A DNA stretch of 64,000 nucleotides, taken from the NCBI GenBank assembly GCA_907163375.1, contig CAJQUW010012692.1, forward strand, positions 186,001 through 250,000, written 5' to 3'. The DNA comes from Prostheceraeus crozeri. Its lineage: Eukaryota > Platyhelminthes > Polycladida > Euryleptidae. Each line of letters opens with the position of its first letter. The first letter of the stretch is position 1. Below the pieces are notes generated by a model. That model searched no databases, was not told the DNA's origin, and saw only the letters and a program-made list of their open reading frames with translations. The position numbers and the translations under genes were made by a program. Below are positions 46,301 through 54,681 of the stretch, one piece after another.

Positions 46301-47998
46301 CGCTATTTGAGATCAAGTAAGTTACTGTGCTTTGCATTTGAATACTATTCAAGTACCAATTGTGTCATCAAAAATAAAATAATATCAGAAATATGTGTTT
46401 TTGAACTTTTAAGCGGCACTGTAGTTCTTTTAGAACACGTTTTGGGATTATATTCAGTGATTGTTCTTTGCAAAACCGGGCAGGTGCCAGCTGAGGTCAC
46501 AGGATATTTTTTCTATCTACTCATTTACATGTGTCTACGCTAACTGGCACTCCGCAATCTTTATTTTTATTTAGATTTATACCTTTTGGAGCAAAAAACA
46601 GCACTTTTAGAGCACTTTTGGTTTCTGCCTTGGAACCGGAATATCGTCTCGCAGCTAACCAATTAACCTAGCAACTGCCTTTGTATTTTCTGGCATCGAT
46701 TGCTATGTAACTTTTTCAATCGCTTTCAATGTTTAATCATTTTGCCACATTAAGAAGCATTGCTGCATCATTAATGTAGCAGAAGCGCATCATTAATAGT
46801 GTTCTAGTAACGTAACTTCTGCAAACTCACCGGTCTTATGTTGCTTTCATCTTTGGAGACATTGACAGGAGAGCTGTCGCCACAAAGAACACCACCAATA
46901 TCAACTAAATTGTTTTCCGCCTCAAGCACCAAAGTTGTTGTAGCTACTCTTCGATGTTGTCTGGCGTTCTTCTTCTTAATAACTGGTGATGTAAATTTCA
47001 ACCCTATCGGGTCTACTTCCTTTTCTGCATCCAAGCGAGCAGTTCTCTAAAAATGAAGCACAGAGTCATGAATAATTTATCAATATCAATGTTCATCACT
47101 ATCAAAATTGTACGAATAACATTCAAATAGCTCATTTTTGGTTTAAATAATTAAGAGGCTGCTTCCACATCGGAATCCGATAACAACAAACAATTTTAAT
47201 TTCAAAATGGAACATATTAGAATTTTTGGAGAATCACTCTGATTGAGTGGGAACTACTTAAACGAAGCACTTAAGGGAGAATTTCACGCTAAGAGGAATT
47301 TCAGCTCTCCGCAATTAACTCCTTTTCAGAAAAATGCCGACCAACATATTCTTCTAACACAAACTGCATAAGGACAGTCAAACTGGAATAGAGACCGGGC
47401 CCCAATAGACCCCAGGGCTTCTGATACAAAACGGGGTAGCCTTAGCTGTAGCAACTACCCTATTTGCTCTTTATTATGACAAACATCACACGGCTGCTTT
47501 GCGAATCACGGAACTTTCCTTCTATTATCAAGAGCAGATTGTGCTTCATGAATGAAATTGATATTTGTTGCAAACGATCACATCACATGTCACCTAAGTG
47601 TCAGTTTTTTTTAAAAGGAAATGTCTATTCTATGTTAGAGAATGCAACCTATCTCTGCAACCTATCCTACCGCATTGCCTCTCTTCGCCGTCAACCATCA
47701 GCTTCTGTCACTGCCTCTTGTGTTCGCTCAACTAGCCTCTTAAAACTAAACCTCGGTAATTTTCCAATTATTCTTCCCTCCAAGTGAATTGAACTTGATA
47801 ACAGTGTATAGAAGCCGCTGTCTACGCTTAAAAACTAGAAATTACATTGAGAGCTTAAATAGTAGATTATTAAGGTTGAACTCACCTTGGTATAATGCCC
47901 AGTATGCCGCGAAGCTGCTTTCTCAGCTAGCGTTGGACTAGCTGGAGGTGTATCTGTTTCCTGTATGGTTTCAAAATCCATTGACACATTGCTCGTGT
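16135..47998 (-). CDS. UNC79: UNC79 homologue, C-terminal 16 exons (5' part beyond or unseen)
   Basis: UNC79 is a large HEAT/armadillo-type helical protein that, with UNC80 and FAM155, forms the NALCN sodium-leak channel complex at the neuronal plasma membrane. Sixteen minus-strand exons with GT-AG borders and matching phases give about 960 codons ending at the stop at 16135-16137. Recognisable UNC79 signatures are EEYDEDTLGL, STFVHREP, RYLPWLYHPPS, EHIRLLSWLLLGS, SHVADHVIVIL, SLFHTFTL and the end RIEIQSSAATQIYIT, recalled from vertebrate UNC79 (end: VEIQSSEAASQFYPL). A low-complexity Ser/Pro/Gly-rich stretch lies in exon 3 of this list. The first exon seen starts in mid-codon, so upstream exons lie right of 48 kb. 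Identification is by memory of the family, without alignment. Confidence 0.85.
16389..16511 (-). CDS. UNC79: UNC79 exon (15 of 16)
   Basis: The acceptor is CTTTTCCAG and the donor GTAATG; 41 codons, phase 0. It encodes LSERVNMHLLALMEDLLE and STVLAKLIPLWSPILYAYHS. A 6.4-kb intron full of mobile elements separates it from exon 14. The intron to the last exon is only 71 bases. Confidence 0.85.
16955..18155 (+). mobile_element. CR1-like LINE 3' remnant
   Basis: Late reverse-transcriptase coding is visible: HFFADDIFIYMST near 17020-17055, CLGVVLDYTLKFNEHI near 17260-17310, LVLTRLDYCNSILCGVP near 17405-17455 and the tail words AWNRIPQDIRN near 17775. The intact frame of 174 codons ends at 17739; beyond it the coding continues in a shifted frame. 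The 3' end carries a CR1/L2-style tail (TACAGCACTATATAAATA, then AAATAAATAAG). It lies in the last large UNC79 intron, opposite in strand to the gene. A MITE is inserted near its 3' end. Confidence 0.85.
17905..18034. repeat. 130-bp MITE nested in the LINE
   Basis: Terminal inverted repeats of 22 bases (AAAGCAGTCTATGTTTCGGA-CG and its complement with one change) enclose about 86 bases. The sequence sits in the 3' region of the CR1-like LINE. Confidence 0.8.
18156..20929. other. Intronic stretch without recognisable genes
   Basis: Apart from the dispersed repeat at 18989-19070 I see no exon, known element or structured RNA here. Open frames are short and AT-rich. Confidence 0.6.
18989..19070 (-). 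repeat. Dispersed repeat, copy 2 (inverted relative to copy 1)
   Basis: The reverse complement of this stretch matches 11789-11866. The copy lies in the last large intron of UNC79, whereas copy 1 lies beyond the gene's 3' end. Confidence 0.7.
20930..22138. mobile_element. Non-autonomous DNA transposon candidate with TIRs
   Basis: TGATGGCCTCCTTCAATC at 20930-20947 is repeated exactly in inverted orientation at 22121-22138, enclosing 1.2 kb without a transposase-like frame. No clear target-site duplication is visible, so the superfamily is unknown. Part of its interior (21727-21914) is present again at 28354-28553. Confidence 0.6.
21727..21914 (+). repeat. Dispersed repeat, copy A
   Basis: Contains AATTCTTCGAATCTG, GTGGCGATCGGAGC and TTTTTGCCCACTTA, all found in the same order and orientation at 28354-28553. 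It lies inside the TIR element at 20930-22138. Confidence 0.8.
22873..23013 (-). CDS. UNC79: UNC79 exon (14 of 16)
   Basis: The acceptor is GATATGTAG and the donor GTGGGT; 47 codons, phase 0 at both ends. It encodes LWTMYCESAATLYPSG and IIMDFWGKVTPGILQLLSHT, closely UNC79-like. Only 59 bases separate it from the micro-exon. Confidence 0.85.
23073..23123 (-). CDS. UNC79: UNC79 micro-exon (13 of 16)
   Basis: This is a 51-base exon with acceptor TTTGTTGCAG and donor GTAAGT, phase 0 at both ends. It encodes ASVLTMSSLFHTFTLCE, where vertebrate UNC79 has a CSLFHAF-type motif directly before the Leu-Trp-Thr of the next exon. Confidence 0.85.
23124..27572. other. Large UNC79 intron, no recognisable element
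   Basis: This 4.4-kb intron between exons 12 and 13 is AT-rich with short frames only. A tRNA-like stretch near 24525-24615 is too weak to call. Confidence 0.55.
27573..27762 (-). CDS. UNC79: UNC79 exon (12 of 16)
   Basis: The acceptor is CGTCACCAG and the donor GTAAGA. One base completes a Val codon, then PREFVQCVEHIRLLSWLLLG, PIPLSASSHVADHVIVIL and RFAEQQK follow, ending in phase 0. This is a strongly conserved UNC79 segment. Confidence 0.88.
28354..28553 (+). repeat. Dispersed repeat, copy B
   Basis: Direct repeat of 21727-21914 with about 80 percent identity by eye, located in another UNC79 intron. The terminal inverted repeats of the first copy are not seen beside it. It is probably a fragment of the same family. 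Confidence 0.75.
29439..29645 (+). mobile_element. tRNA-derived SINE candidate
   Basis: A polymerase III-like A box (TGGTCTTGTCATAGAGTG, about 29448-29465) and B box (GGTTTCAAACC, 29489-29499) are spaced as in a tRNA. They are followed by a non-tRNA body rich in GAGAGAGGGATAAATAAAA and a GC-rich tail. The cloverleaf is imperfect, so a SINE is more likely than a functional tRNA. Confidence 0.55.
29717..30081 (-). CDS. UNC79: UNC79 exon (11 of 16)
   Basis: The acceptor is TTTTTTTCAG and the donor GTAAGT. It encodes FILMDAGGTVEP, TGAAECMRQHITDCVAFVAD, HEDTLGAHLKSAIAQFVSLE and RYLPWLYHPPSTIQAG. A closer GT three bases upstream would break the phase with exon 12. A SINE sits just downstream in the next intron. 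Confidence 0.88.
31831..31935 (-). CDS. UNC79: UNC79 exon (10 of 16)
   Basis: The acceptor is CTATCTTCAG and the donor GTAAGT; 35 codons, phase 0 at both ends. It encodes ERDKQFLTRTVVFEFVQALK and PDENMLLLVQ, characteristic of the conserved C-terminal UNC79 region. Confidence 0.85.
32028..32138 (-). CDS. UNC79: UNC79 exon (9 of 16)
   Basis: The acceptor is ATATTTTAG and the donor GTGAGT; 37 codons, phase 0 at both ends. It encodes SFLEVFGRLMSFMIQE and LLDLCSLSNKVFTK, too short in any frame to stand out on its own. Recognised by its place between exons 8 and 10 and by family resemblance. Confidence 0.8.
33772..34100 (-). CDS. UNC79: UNC79 exon (8 of 16)
   Basis: The acceptor is AATTACAG and the donor GTAACA. 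It encodes DKFFKCMASVLIDFPELNCY and further helical-repeat sequence (EQLPIILRNMAAYLECLP, DMTPVMRIITVLLKCP) ending NLK in phase 0. Confidence 0.85.
34382..34450. repeat. Short intronic hairpin
   Basis: TTGCACGCATTAGGTCACTA... pairs with ...TAGTGACTTAGTGCATGCAA across a 15-base loop; arms are about 27 bases with two mismatches. Probably a MITE remnant. Confidence 0.75.
34709..34827 (-). CDS. UNC79: UNC79 exon (7 of 16)
   Basis: The acceptor is TTTACAG and the donor GTAAGC, with split codons at both ends that fit exons 6 and 8. It encodes PNLIVPGNAASIARQFLRC and YQLAPNGLFFQLFQSNID, a strongly conserved UNC79 stretch. It follows a 6.4-kb intron that holds the complete-length hAT element. Confidence 0.85.
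35885..38018 (-). pseudogene. hAT transposase (BED finger, two introns, one frameshift)
   Basis: The transposase would excise and insert the element. Exon 1 (37737-38018) starts MASSSKKRK and carries a BED-type finger (CSLCSAHF...HLSSAKH). Exon 2 (37480-37670) holds GFGDFLRKMVPDS and KYGCARTKSTAI. Exon 3 starts at 37417 with IATDGSNDK and carries SSDNANVM, CVCHLLHLMAKKAC and CPTRWLSL, then the dimerisation domain near the C-terminus (FHSNADSERIFSMVRK). GT-AG borders fit the phases (0 and 2). A one-base shift lies near 36380, after VLTNVKAL and before RYIFEKFP; otherwise the frame is open, so it died recently or the shift is a sequencing error. Confidence 0.85.
39053..39413. repeat. Foldback MITE inside the hAT element
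   Basis: CACGCCAACGTTCCAATATT at the left pairs with its near-complement at 39383-39413, enclosing about 300 bases. It is nested in the 5' region of the hAT transposon. Confidence 0.65.
39453..39567. repeat. Short foldback MITE inside the hAT element
   Basis: Arms of about 55 bases (TTCGACCGCAGTAATAATC... and ...ATTATTACTACAGTCGAA) are near-complementary with a very short loop. It lies 40 bases from the other nested MITE. Confidence 0.75.
41240..41560 (-). CDS. UNC79: UNC79 exon (6 of 16)
   Basis: The acceptor is CTTTTCAG and the donor GTAAGC. A basic, Ser-rich start (RKKRTDQYLQSRS) leads into the conserved part NRCPRCYTELEEYDEDTLGL and CLSTFVHREPTMAAPFLIEM. The CxxC pair echoes the Cys motif of the preceding exon. 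This is one of the clearest UNC79 matches. Confidence 0.85.
41850..41963 (-). CDS. UNC79: UNC79 exon (5 of 16), Cys-rich
   Basis: It encodes VGHRGCVICRDGYAFCSLVG and ends EREEI plus a split Lys codon; the donor is GTAATA. A strong acceptor (CTTCCCCAG) stands seven bases upstream at 41971-41972, but it would shift the frame against exon 4. The second AG, at 41964-41965, keeps the frame and is chosen. Confidence 0.6.
   Translation of the reverse strand, partial: GWTQGLCHLSGWVRLLQSGWFCVNRGSRCRSSRKGGN
42684..42834 (-). CDS. UNC79: UNC79 exon (4 of 16)
   Basis: The acceptor is TTTTGGCAG and the donor GTAAAT. It encodes an acidic-serine stretch (ADEDLLLGSDDSGPRSSS) then VLSVEIQKALEEKDDPGR. The other two frames are open too but lack family-like sequence. 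It ends two bases into an Arg codon. Confidence 0.65.
44637..44889 (-). CDS. UNC79: UNC79 exon (3 of 16)
   Basis: The acceptor is TTTCAACAG and the donor GTAAGC; it starts in phase 0 and ends after one base of a Ser codon completed by the next exon. PPLPEESFELTVFR is followed by a short helical stretch (EQKMAEQLKEFESQMTALG) and a low-complexity Ser/Ala/Pro/Gly/Thr linker. Confidence 0.65.
46080..46136. repeat. Short tandem duplication
   Basis: ACTTATGGTCACTAATGAAGGCAAA appears twice, separated by a few bases, in an UNC79 intron. No coding sense. Confidence 0.85.
46831..47046 (-). CDS. UNC79: UNC79 exon (2 of 16)
   Basis: The acceptor is TTTTTAG and the donor GTGAGT; it is 72 codons, phase 0 at both ends. 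It encodes a charged, probably disordered stretch (RTARLDAEKEVDPIGL... to ...KDESNIRP). It joins in frame to the next exon. Confidence 0.65.
47886..47998 (-). CDS. UNC79: UNC79 exon (1 of 16 in window)
   Basis: Borders are ATTATAG before the exon and GTGAGT after it. It starts two bases inside a codon and ends in phase 0. It encodes a Thr/Pro/Ala-rich linker (IQETDTPPASPTLAEKAA) ending GHYTK. This is the most upstream exon I can place. Confidence 0.6.
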
Positions 47999-49244
47999 CT
48001 ATAATGAAAATGATTTAGAAAGACTTGATGAGATGCATGTCGTAAATAAACGCAAAACAAAACACTGAATCGACAGTAAGATTTCCAAGAGATGGCTCCA
48101 AGTTTCACGATTACAAGTTCGAGGATAAAAGATTATTTCTAAATAATGTGTTATACATATTTGTCAAAACCATTCAGCGGAGTGGCGTCAAACTAGACTA
48201 CATATTCAATCGATGGATTATTACTGAGCTTATTATGAAAAAATGATGTTGAAATACGTATAGCAGGTCTTCAACACCTGGCGGTTTAAGAAGAGCTTTA
48301 ATAAATTCAGCAATTTTGTAGCTTCGCACCATTCTCATTACATGTCTGCGAAGACCTGAGCATCGCAAGGAATTATTAACTTATAAACTTCTGACCTGAC
48401 TTGACATAAACTTAGCATCAGTTAGATAACGCAGATTTCTACTGAAAGCTCAAGAAGTGTTATAAAAAGGGTTGCAGCTGTAAGTTTGAAAAAATCAAAT
48501 ATCAATCGTTCTTATAATAATGAATTCTAGTTAATTTCATAGCTAGTACGGCACGCAATAAGATTTCCAGAAGTAAAACTTGCCTAATTTCTAACTAAAA
48601 CATTTGATAGGATCGACCAATGCGGGCTTTCCTCAACTGAAAACAGAGAGTGACTGAAACCCGTTGCTCCAAACAATCACAAATCGTGTACTCGCTATTT
48701 TTGTTTCATTAACATGTTTTCATCGTGATTGATATTTTCTACCAAACAGCAACTGCGATTTGTCAGATCTACTGTTAGATTTATGAAAATGCACATTAAA
48801 ATGCCTCATATAAATCTGCAGCGCATTGGACGTCACTAATGAATATTTTACTACTGCTGTAGTGTGATGAAGATAATGGGATGTATTAATATTTTTGTTA
48901 CAGAAAAAAGGAGAATATTTGAAAATTGAAAACATAATTTGAAATACTTATCGTGGTAGATTTCATTTATTCATACACAAGAAGACATTCACAAAAATGT
49001 TTTGCCCGAATTTCTTGATATCCAGCAAGAAATGCTATATTCATGAAACATGTTTTTATCATATTACATGTACATTAATATTCTTTGTCTGTCTTGCTGT
49101 CTCATTTAAATTATCCTCACATTGATCATCCTCTCAGTTAACACCTAAAATAGTACATCCTGAAGCATTTCTATTGGTTTAAAGACGCTTTCCAATCAAC
49201 CAATAAGATGATAAATCCGATTAATCCTCAGAAGAACATTAAAG
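47999..49244. other. No recognisable gene
   Basis: Upstream UNC79 exons are expected to the right of 47998, but I find no frame with splice borders and family resemblance in this stretch. Confidence 0.5.
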
Positions 49245-51979
49245 CAGGGGTGGCGCTACGGGGGGTCCTGGGGGGGCACATGCACCCCCCCCCCCAAGAA
49301 AATTATTGGACCCCCCGTCGGCAGGGCCACTGTCGGCACCCGGATTAAATTTTGTCGGCAGTCGGCCTCCAGCTTTGCATTACAATAATAGAGAGTACAG
49401 TTACGAATCGTTGCATTAGATATTGACTTGGATTGCCAGCCAAGTCAGCAACATTTACTACAAGCATTTTTGTTTACAACGTTATCTCTTTATCCTGTTG
49501 AGCGGTAGCAAGATTGTATAGGGAAGAGATTTTCTCTGTGTCGAGTTTTTGGTTATTTGATAATTGTTGACACGTGCACAACTATAATAGATCATTAAAC
49601 ACAAGATAAAAGTTTGTTATCGTCTCGTTAAGGTTCGGTATCACGTTTCTGAGATCTTATTCTGAGACATTACTTTAATGAATAATTAGAACAGATGACA
49701 ATATGAAGGAGCAATTGCCATTTTTGATGATTTTGCCGTGTTCAGAATATACGAGCGTATTTTATCTAATAGATTTGCTACCTATTAACATGTAGCATTA
49801 TAACTGATTTCTCAGTGGATTTTTTGAATGATGAGGATGAAATAGGATAATAGATAAGCGATTTTCTACTAGAGATTTCCACCTGCTAATACAATCAATC
49901 AACAGATCGTCTATCTTGAGAGACAAGGAGCTAATTCAGATTTCGGTAGTGGTGTGATCGATCAAATTTTGCGCGAGCGTAGCGAGCGTGCGTACACCAT
50001 GTCGTGCGATGATCTTGCTATTTTACCAATGAGATGGTCCAAATATGCTACAGTCATGTGATCTGCTTTCATTTGGATGTTTAAAGGAAAACGAAACGCC
50101 ACATCTGCACCATTTCTGAAGTCGTACGACTGATTCAACAGTCACTAGAACGCCTGTTGTTCGCGTTGTCGAGTAGTTCAAACGGTAAGGCAGGTCGCTG
50201 CGTCGTTTCTCGAAGCAGTTCCGACTAACTTTGACGTGTCGGCCCTCGCTGCTGGGACATCATCCCAGATGGCTGACTTTGGCGAGAATGTGGAACTTTT
50301 CCGCTGAGTGAAGCAGTCGAAGGAAAAAATGAAGGCATAGATGTACCACTGACTTGGCCATGAGAAGTAGGGACACCCCAGTGACGGCTGGCCACCACTT
50401 ACAGTATGTTTTAATAGAAATTAAGACAATCTGAGAGGGACCGGCCTGAGAGTGGAGACGGAAGTTTAAAATTGCAATCGATTCGACAGCAGCTTCAAAC
50501 ATGAGATCTTGGCAAGTCTCATCTTGGAAGTAGTTAAGATAGGCTTTAATAATTACAAATATACTTTGAAAGTACTCAAGAAAAATTTGCATCTTTTTGA
50601 CTGAAAATCCCTTTTACTATTGCGAAATACAGAAGTCACATACATTCAGATATACATGCAGTGTAACATACAGTAGGCTATGGGTAGTCATATAACCGTA
50701 GCATCTGTGTAGCCCAATAGTCTGCATCCCATGCAGTCAAATGGTCAGTCATACAAAATGCTTTGTAGTTAAGCGCAAGGTTGTAGTTCCCAAGTGATAG
50801 TCATAATAATGCAGTATACATAATTTGCTTGCAATTGGACATAAATGCATACACATTTAGTATGCCTATATCTAAATTTCACTTTTTATATAATCGAAAT
50901 ATTTCTAATTCAATTTGTAACAGTCTAGATAATAAGGTTAAACTTTCTCCGGGTTCAACCTAGTCAGGCCAAGGAGTTATGAAACAAATCAAGCAGATGG
51001 GCTTTGTGATGCTTGTGGTCTATAAAAAACAAGCACAAGAAAAAGAATAAGAAAACAATCGAAATGCTTAAAAGACAGTGTAGTTATGTCTTCACTGCGA
51101 TCCTCTTCCATTATTGATTTCCGCACACAAGTATTTCATCCGATAATTGATCTTTGCATGAACGAGTTGAACCGATGATTTAACGAGGAAAATAAGGTTA
51201 TCATGAAAAGTATATCGGCACTGACCCCTGGAAGCAAAGATTTTTTAAAGTAGGATATCATCCGACCCTTCGGAGAAATTTACAATGCTCAACAAGACGA
51301 TCTTGATATTGAAGTAAAAAGTATGATGCGATTACTATCAAGAAAAAAGGACGTCGTTGATCATTGTCCTTAGTGCTATTTTCTCTGTTTATGTATAAAA
51401 TAGCATCACGAATAGCAATTACTTTTGTAGACCTATCTCATTTCAGTTTTTGCTCGTATCTTTTGCAAATATAGGCCCAATACTGATTTAAACGAAGTTA
51501 TAACTTGCAAGCTCTATCCATTTGCTTTTGTACATAAATGATATTGTTTCTTGAAAATCGTGTCCTAACACGTTAGGAAAAGTACATGTACATCCCATGT
51601 CTTTCGAAGTTTTATGACATATGCATGCAGCAGTTCCTTGTCCTCACCATTTGTACATGAAAAAATTCTAATATTTTCTCTATATACCTTTTTCTCAAAT
51701 TAAATTTGGAAAACAAATGCATAAAGTTCCTACATAGGCTCTGATTATTTGAGTTGCATGCATTCATTAACATTAAATCGATTGACATAGCTAATAGCTT
51801 TTATGGTGAATAGCTAATAGCTTTTACACAATTGACATGTGCATGTATAGCCCACAAGTAGACATAGCTGTTCATAGATTACTATAATTAGCCGGTATAG
51901 CCTGTCGGCACCTCGGTTAAAAACGTCGGCACAACGCTTCCATGGACCCCCCAGCTCTAGGACCCTGGCGCCACCACTG
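49245..51979. mobile_element. hAT-like DNA transposon, degenerate or non-autonomous
   Basis: The ends CAGGGGTGGCGC and GCGCCACCACTG are inverted repeats with one mismatch. They are flanked by CATTAAAG (49237-49244) and CATTAAAT (51980-51987), an 8-bp target-site duplication with one difference, as expected for hAT. Subterminal GTCGGCA words cluster at both ends. No transposase frame is recognised in the 2.7-kb interior; a 110-codon minus-strand frame at 50260-50592 has no family resemblance I can name. Confidence 0.75.
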
Positions 51980-52099
51980 CATTAAATTACCTTTTCTTGA
52001 TGAAAATTGAAATCGGAATACAATCATGAATATAGTTATACATAGCTGCTTGGTTAAGAACGAAGATTACAACGAAACCAAGACAGAAAATGATTCAAG

Positions 52100-52900
52100 T
52101 CAATGTACGATAAGTTGCATGTCATTGCAAATAATTGTTGAAAAAACATGGAAATAGTGTCGACGCTTGGTAGTGTAAGAGAATGGCACAGGTGCTCTAC
52201 ATCCACCTTCAAACACGTGTTGACAAATAGAATGAGGGGATCGATCAGAAGAGCCGGTACTCAGAAACAGCTTTTTAATTGCTGTTGAATCCTTTGAGAA
52301 AACGGGATTTTCATGCATAAAAGATCAATTACAAGTACGAAGACAAATTATGCGATGTACACGACGAAAAATTTTGTTCACTTTTTTGTAGCTATAGTTC
52401 AGTTGACCGAACAAAGGTGAGCAATGATGAAGCACAATCTCAATCATTGAAAAATACACTGTCCGTACTTCATCATGCGACAAGATTGATTTCAGCAACT
52501 GCAGGAAATATAAGCGTTGAGAGCACTCCATCACTTGAACAAGAAAATGATCAAACCACGACAAGTCTGAGGACCAAATAGCACCAAGAGGCTTAAGTTC
52601 TTTGGTGATGGAAACATCATAAAGGGGCAGGCGCTCGCTTGAAAAGTCAATTTTTTCATGAAAATTTCAAGAGAATTCTTGAAAGTACGTGTTTTCCAGG
52701 TGCTTAAAGACAAATTATTTTGAGAAGCCCATCGTTTACAGATGTTGAAGCACTCTCTTGACAGATCTCATGCAGATTAAAAGCACAATTTTTGAATGCA
52801 ATGACCTGCAATATGAAAGATGAGCTGTACATTGGATGAAGGTCGTAGCAGCATAGCAGAAGCAGGAACGGTACCAACAAGGATTCCTGAGGATTAGATG
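52100..52900 (-). mobile_element. CR1/Jockey-like LINE remnant
   Basis: Minus-strand words in different frames fit late reverse transcriptase: NPQESLLVPFLLLL near 52880, RWASQNNLSLSTWK near 52710-52740, SSDLSWFDHFLVQVMECSQR near 52520-52575 and YFSMIEIVLHHCSPLFGQL near 52400-52460. Several frameshifts are needed between them, so it is old. The BEL element has inserted at its right edge. Confidence 0.7.
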
Positions 52901-53054
52901 TTTGGTATTCTTACCGACAAACAAAAGTTTATTCTAGTTTCATGAACAATTTTATTGAGAGTACAACAGAATTTGTATTTGTATGATTTTACACGTAGTT
53001 TCGTTGGTGAAGAAAAACAAAGTCAAGGTCATATATTTACAAAAGGATTCCACA
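52901..53054 (-). repeat. 3' LTR of the BEL/Pao element
   Basis: This 154-base copy is nearly identical to 59364-59519; differences visible by eye are one base near the outer end and a two-base length difference near 53000. It ends GGATTCCACA like the other LTR. The flanking AGATG at 52896-52900 is the target duplication. Confidence 0.92.
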
Positions 53055-53124
53055 TAAGGTCCGGGGCGAAGAAATGCTGCTTCAGGAGAGAACACTAGCA
53101 GCATACATGTGGATATAGACGACT

Positions 53125-54681
53125 TCAATATGGCGTCGCAATATCAGCTTCCGCTAAAATGTTGATTTTGTCAACAGCAATCTCAGCAGCTCTTCTCCGT
53201 GGGGGGCGGTTTGTCCGATCAGCATCGTGTCGCAGATCGCTCGGTGTCGTCCTTAGGTCGAACGATGGCTCCTCGACCGCTCCGAGAACGTTTGCTCCTT
53301 CTAGAGGATACAGTCTCGAGATGGCGCGATTCGTCTTCCCCGTTGAGGTACGCAGATTAGCAGCACGACATTGTCCATCTTCTCCGATGATAAGGCTGTC
53401 AATGATACCTAGTTTCCATTTATTTCGATGCAATAAATTATCATGTATCAAGACCAGCTGTCCTATGTATGGAGAAGAAGGGGTAGAAGAAATCTTACTA
53501 TTTCTGTTCGTATAATAATGTCGCTCGCGAAGAGCTGACAGGTATTCAGACTGAAAACGCTGAATGAAATGACGCTGCAATAAAGCTCTACGTGAATTCA
53601 TTCGGTTCAATGTAGTTTCACTGCAACTAATGAAATCATCTTCTAAATCAATGCGAGGATCTGGCAATAAACTTGGATTGTAACCGTATAGTAAATGGGC
53701 TGGAGTTAGCGGTTCTAAATCATCAGCCGTATTCTCAATTGATGTCAGGGGACGAGAGTTCAATGTACATTTTATCTCCTTCAAAAGAACACGCAATTGT
53801 TCAAATGTGATGCAGGAACGACCAAGAGTCTTTTTCAAGCACATCTTAACCAAACCTACAAAGCGTTCGTAAAAGCCTCCCCACCAGGGTGCTTTAACTG
53901 GAATGTTTCTGAATTTCAACTCTGTCCATGTTTTCTTTTCTATACCTTCCTGAGAAAATGAGGTGTCTGAATCATCGTTCCAGAGAAGAGAATACAATTG
54001 CTGAATTTCTTGATCTGCCCGCTTGAAAGTTTTGGCGTTGTCAGATACAACGAGATTTGGAGTGCCATAATCAGCGCAGTGGCTACGAAAAGCGAGTAGA
54101 AAGGATTCTGTCGACATGTCATTTAAAAGCTCAAGGTTTAGATTTCTGGTTGTGCAGCAGGAAAATATACAGATATAGCACTTTTGGAATGAGTGGCTCG
54201 TAGATTCATTTCTTACAGTAAGGCTTCCTGAGAAATCAACTCCTATTGAAGAGAATGGCTTTGTGTTATTAACCAGAAAATCAGGTAAATCAGGAGAAAT
54301 AGGCAGAGGAAAAGGTGTACCAGTCAATTTTTTGCATATGATGCAGTTGCGAAGAACACTTCGACACTGTGACTTGCCACATGGTAACCAAAACTTCTGT
54401 CTCAATGCGTTAACAGTTGCAGGAACGCCTAAATGGAAAACAACTTCGTGATAATATCTGATAATCAATTTTGAAAACGTACTACTTTTTGGAATCAGTA
54501 TGGGCAACTTCGCACTTTCAGGGATCTTAGCCAATTGCAGTCGTCCTGCAGTTCTGATGATACCGTCTCTTAAAACCAAGCCCAATGAACGTACAAGTTC
54601 TGGCTTCTTATCTCTGCTATTTTCATCATTCAAATATTCATACTCTTTTGGAAATTCTACTTTTTGAACAAGCTGTATCAA
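53125..54681 (-). CDS. BEL/Pao integrase region (fossil)
   Basis: About 518 residues with an HHCC-type zinc finger (YYHEVVFHLGVPATVNALRQ, CIICKK), a DDE core (IGVDFSGSLTV, LVVSDNAKTF, WWGGFYERFV) and the BEL/Pao C-terminal domain (LTPAHLLYGY, IGQLVLIHDNLLHRNKWKLG). The integrase would insert the element's DNA copy. Confidence 0.92.
   Translation of the reverse strand: MIQLVQKVEFPKEYEYLNDENSRDKKPELVRSLGLVLRDGIIRTAGRLQLAKIPESAKLPILIPKSSTFSKLIIRYYHEVVFHLGVPATVNALRQKFWLPCGKSQCRSVLRNCIICKKLTGTPFPLPISPDLPDFLVNNTKPFSSIGVDFSGSLTVRNESTSHSFQKCYICIFSCCTTRNLNLELLNDMSTESFLLAFRSHCADYGTPNLVVSDNAKTFKRADQEIQQLYSLLWNDDSDTSFSQEGIEKKTWTELKFRNIPVKAPWWGGFYERFVGLVKMCLKKTLGRSCITFEQLRVLLKEIKCTLNSRPLTSIENTADDLEPLTPAHLLYGYNPSLLPDPRIDLEDDFISCSETTLNRMNSRRALLQRHFIQRFQSEYLSALRERHYYTNRNSKISSTPSSPYIGQLVLIHDNLLHRNKWKLGIIDSLIIGEDGQCRAANLRTSTGKTNRAISRLYPLEGANVLGAVEEPSFDLRTTPSDLRHDADRTNRPPRRRAAEIAVDKINILAEADIATPY

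Noticed and set aside
50260-50592. A 110-codon minus-strand frame that looked like a possible upstream UNC79 exon followed by a GTAAGT-like donor
   Set aside because: It lies inside the hAT-like element bounded by an 8-bp duplication, has no family word I recognise, and no acceptor of matching phase.
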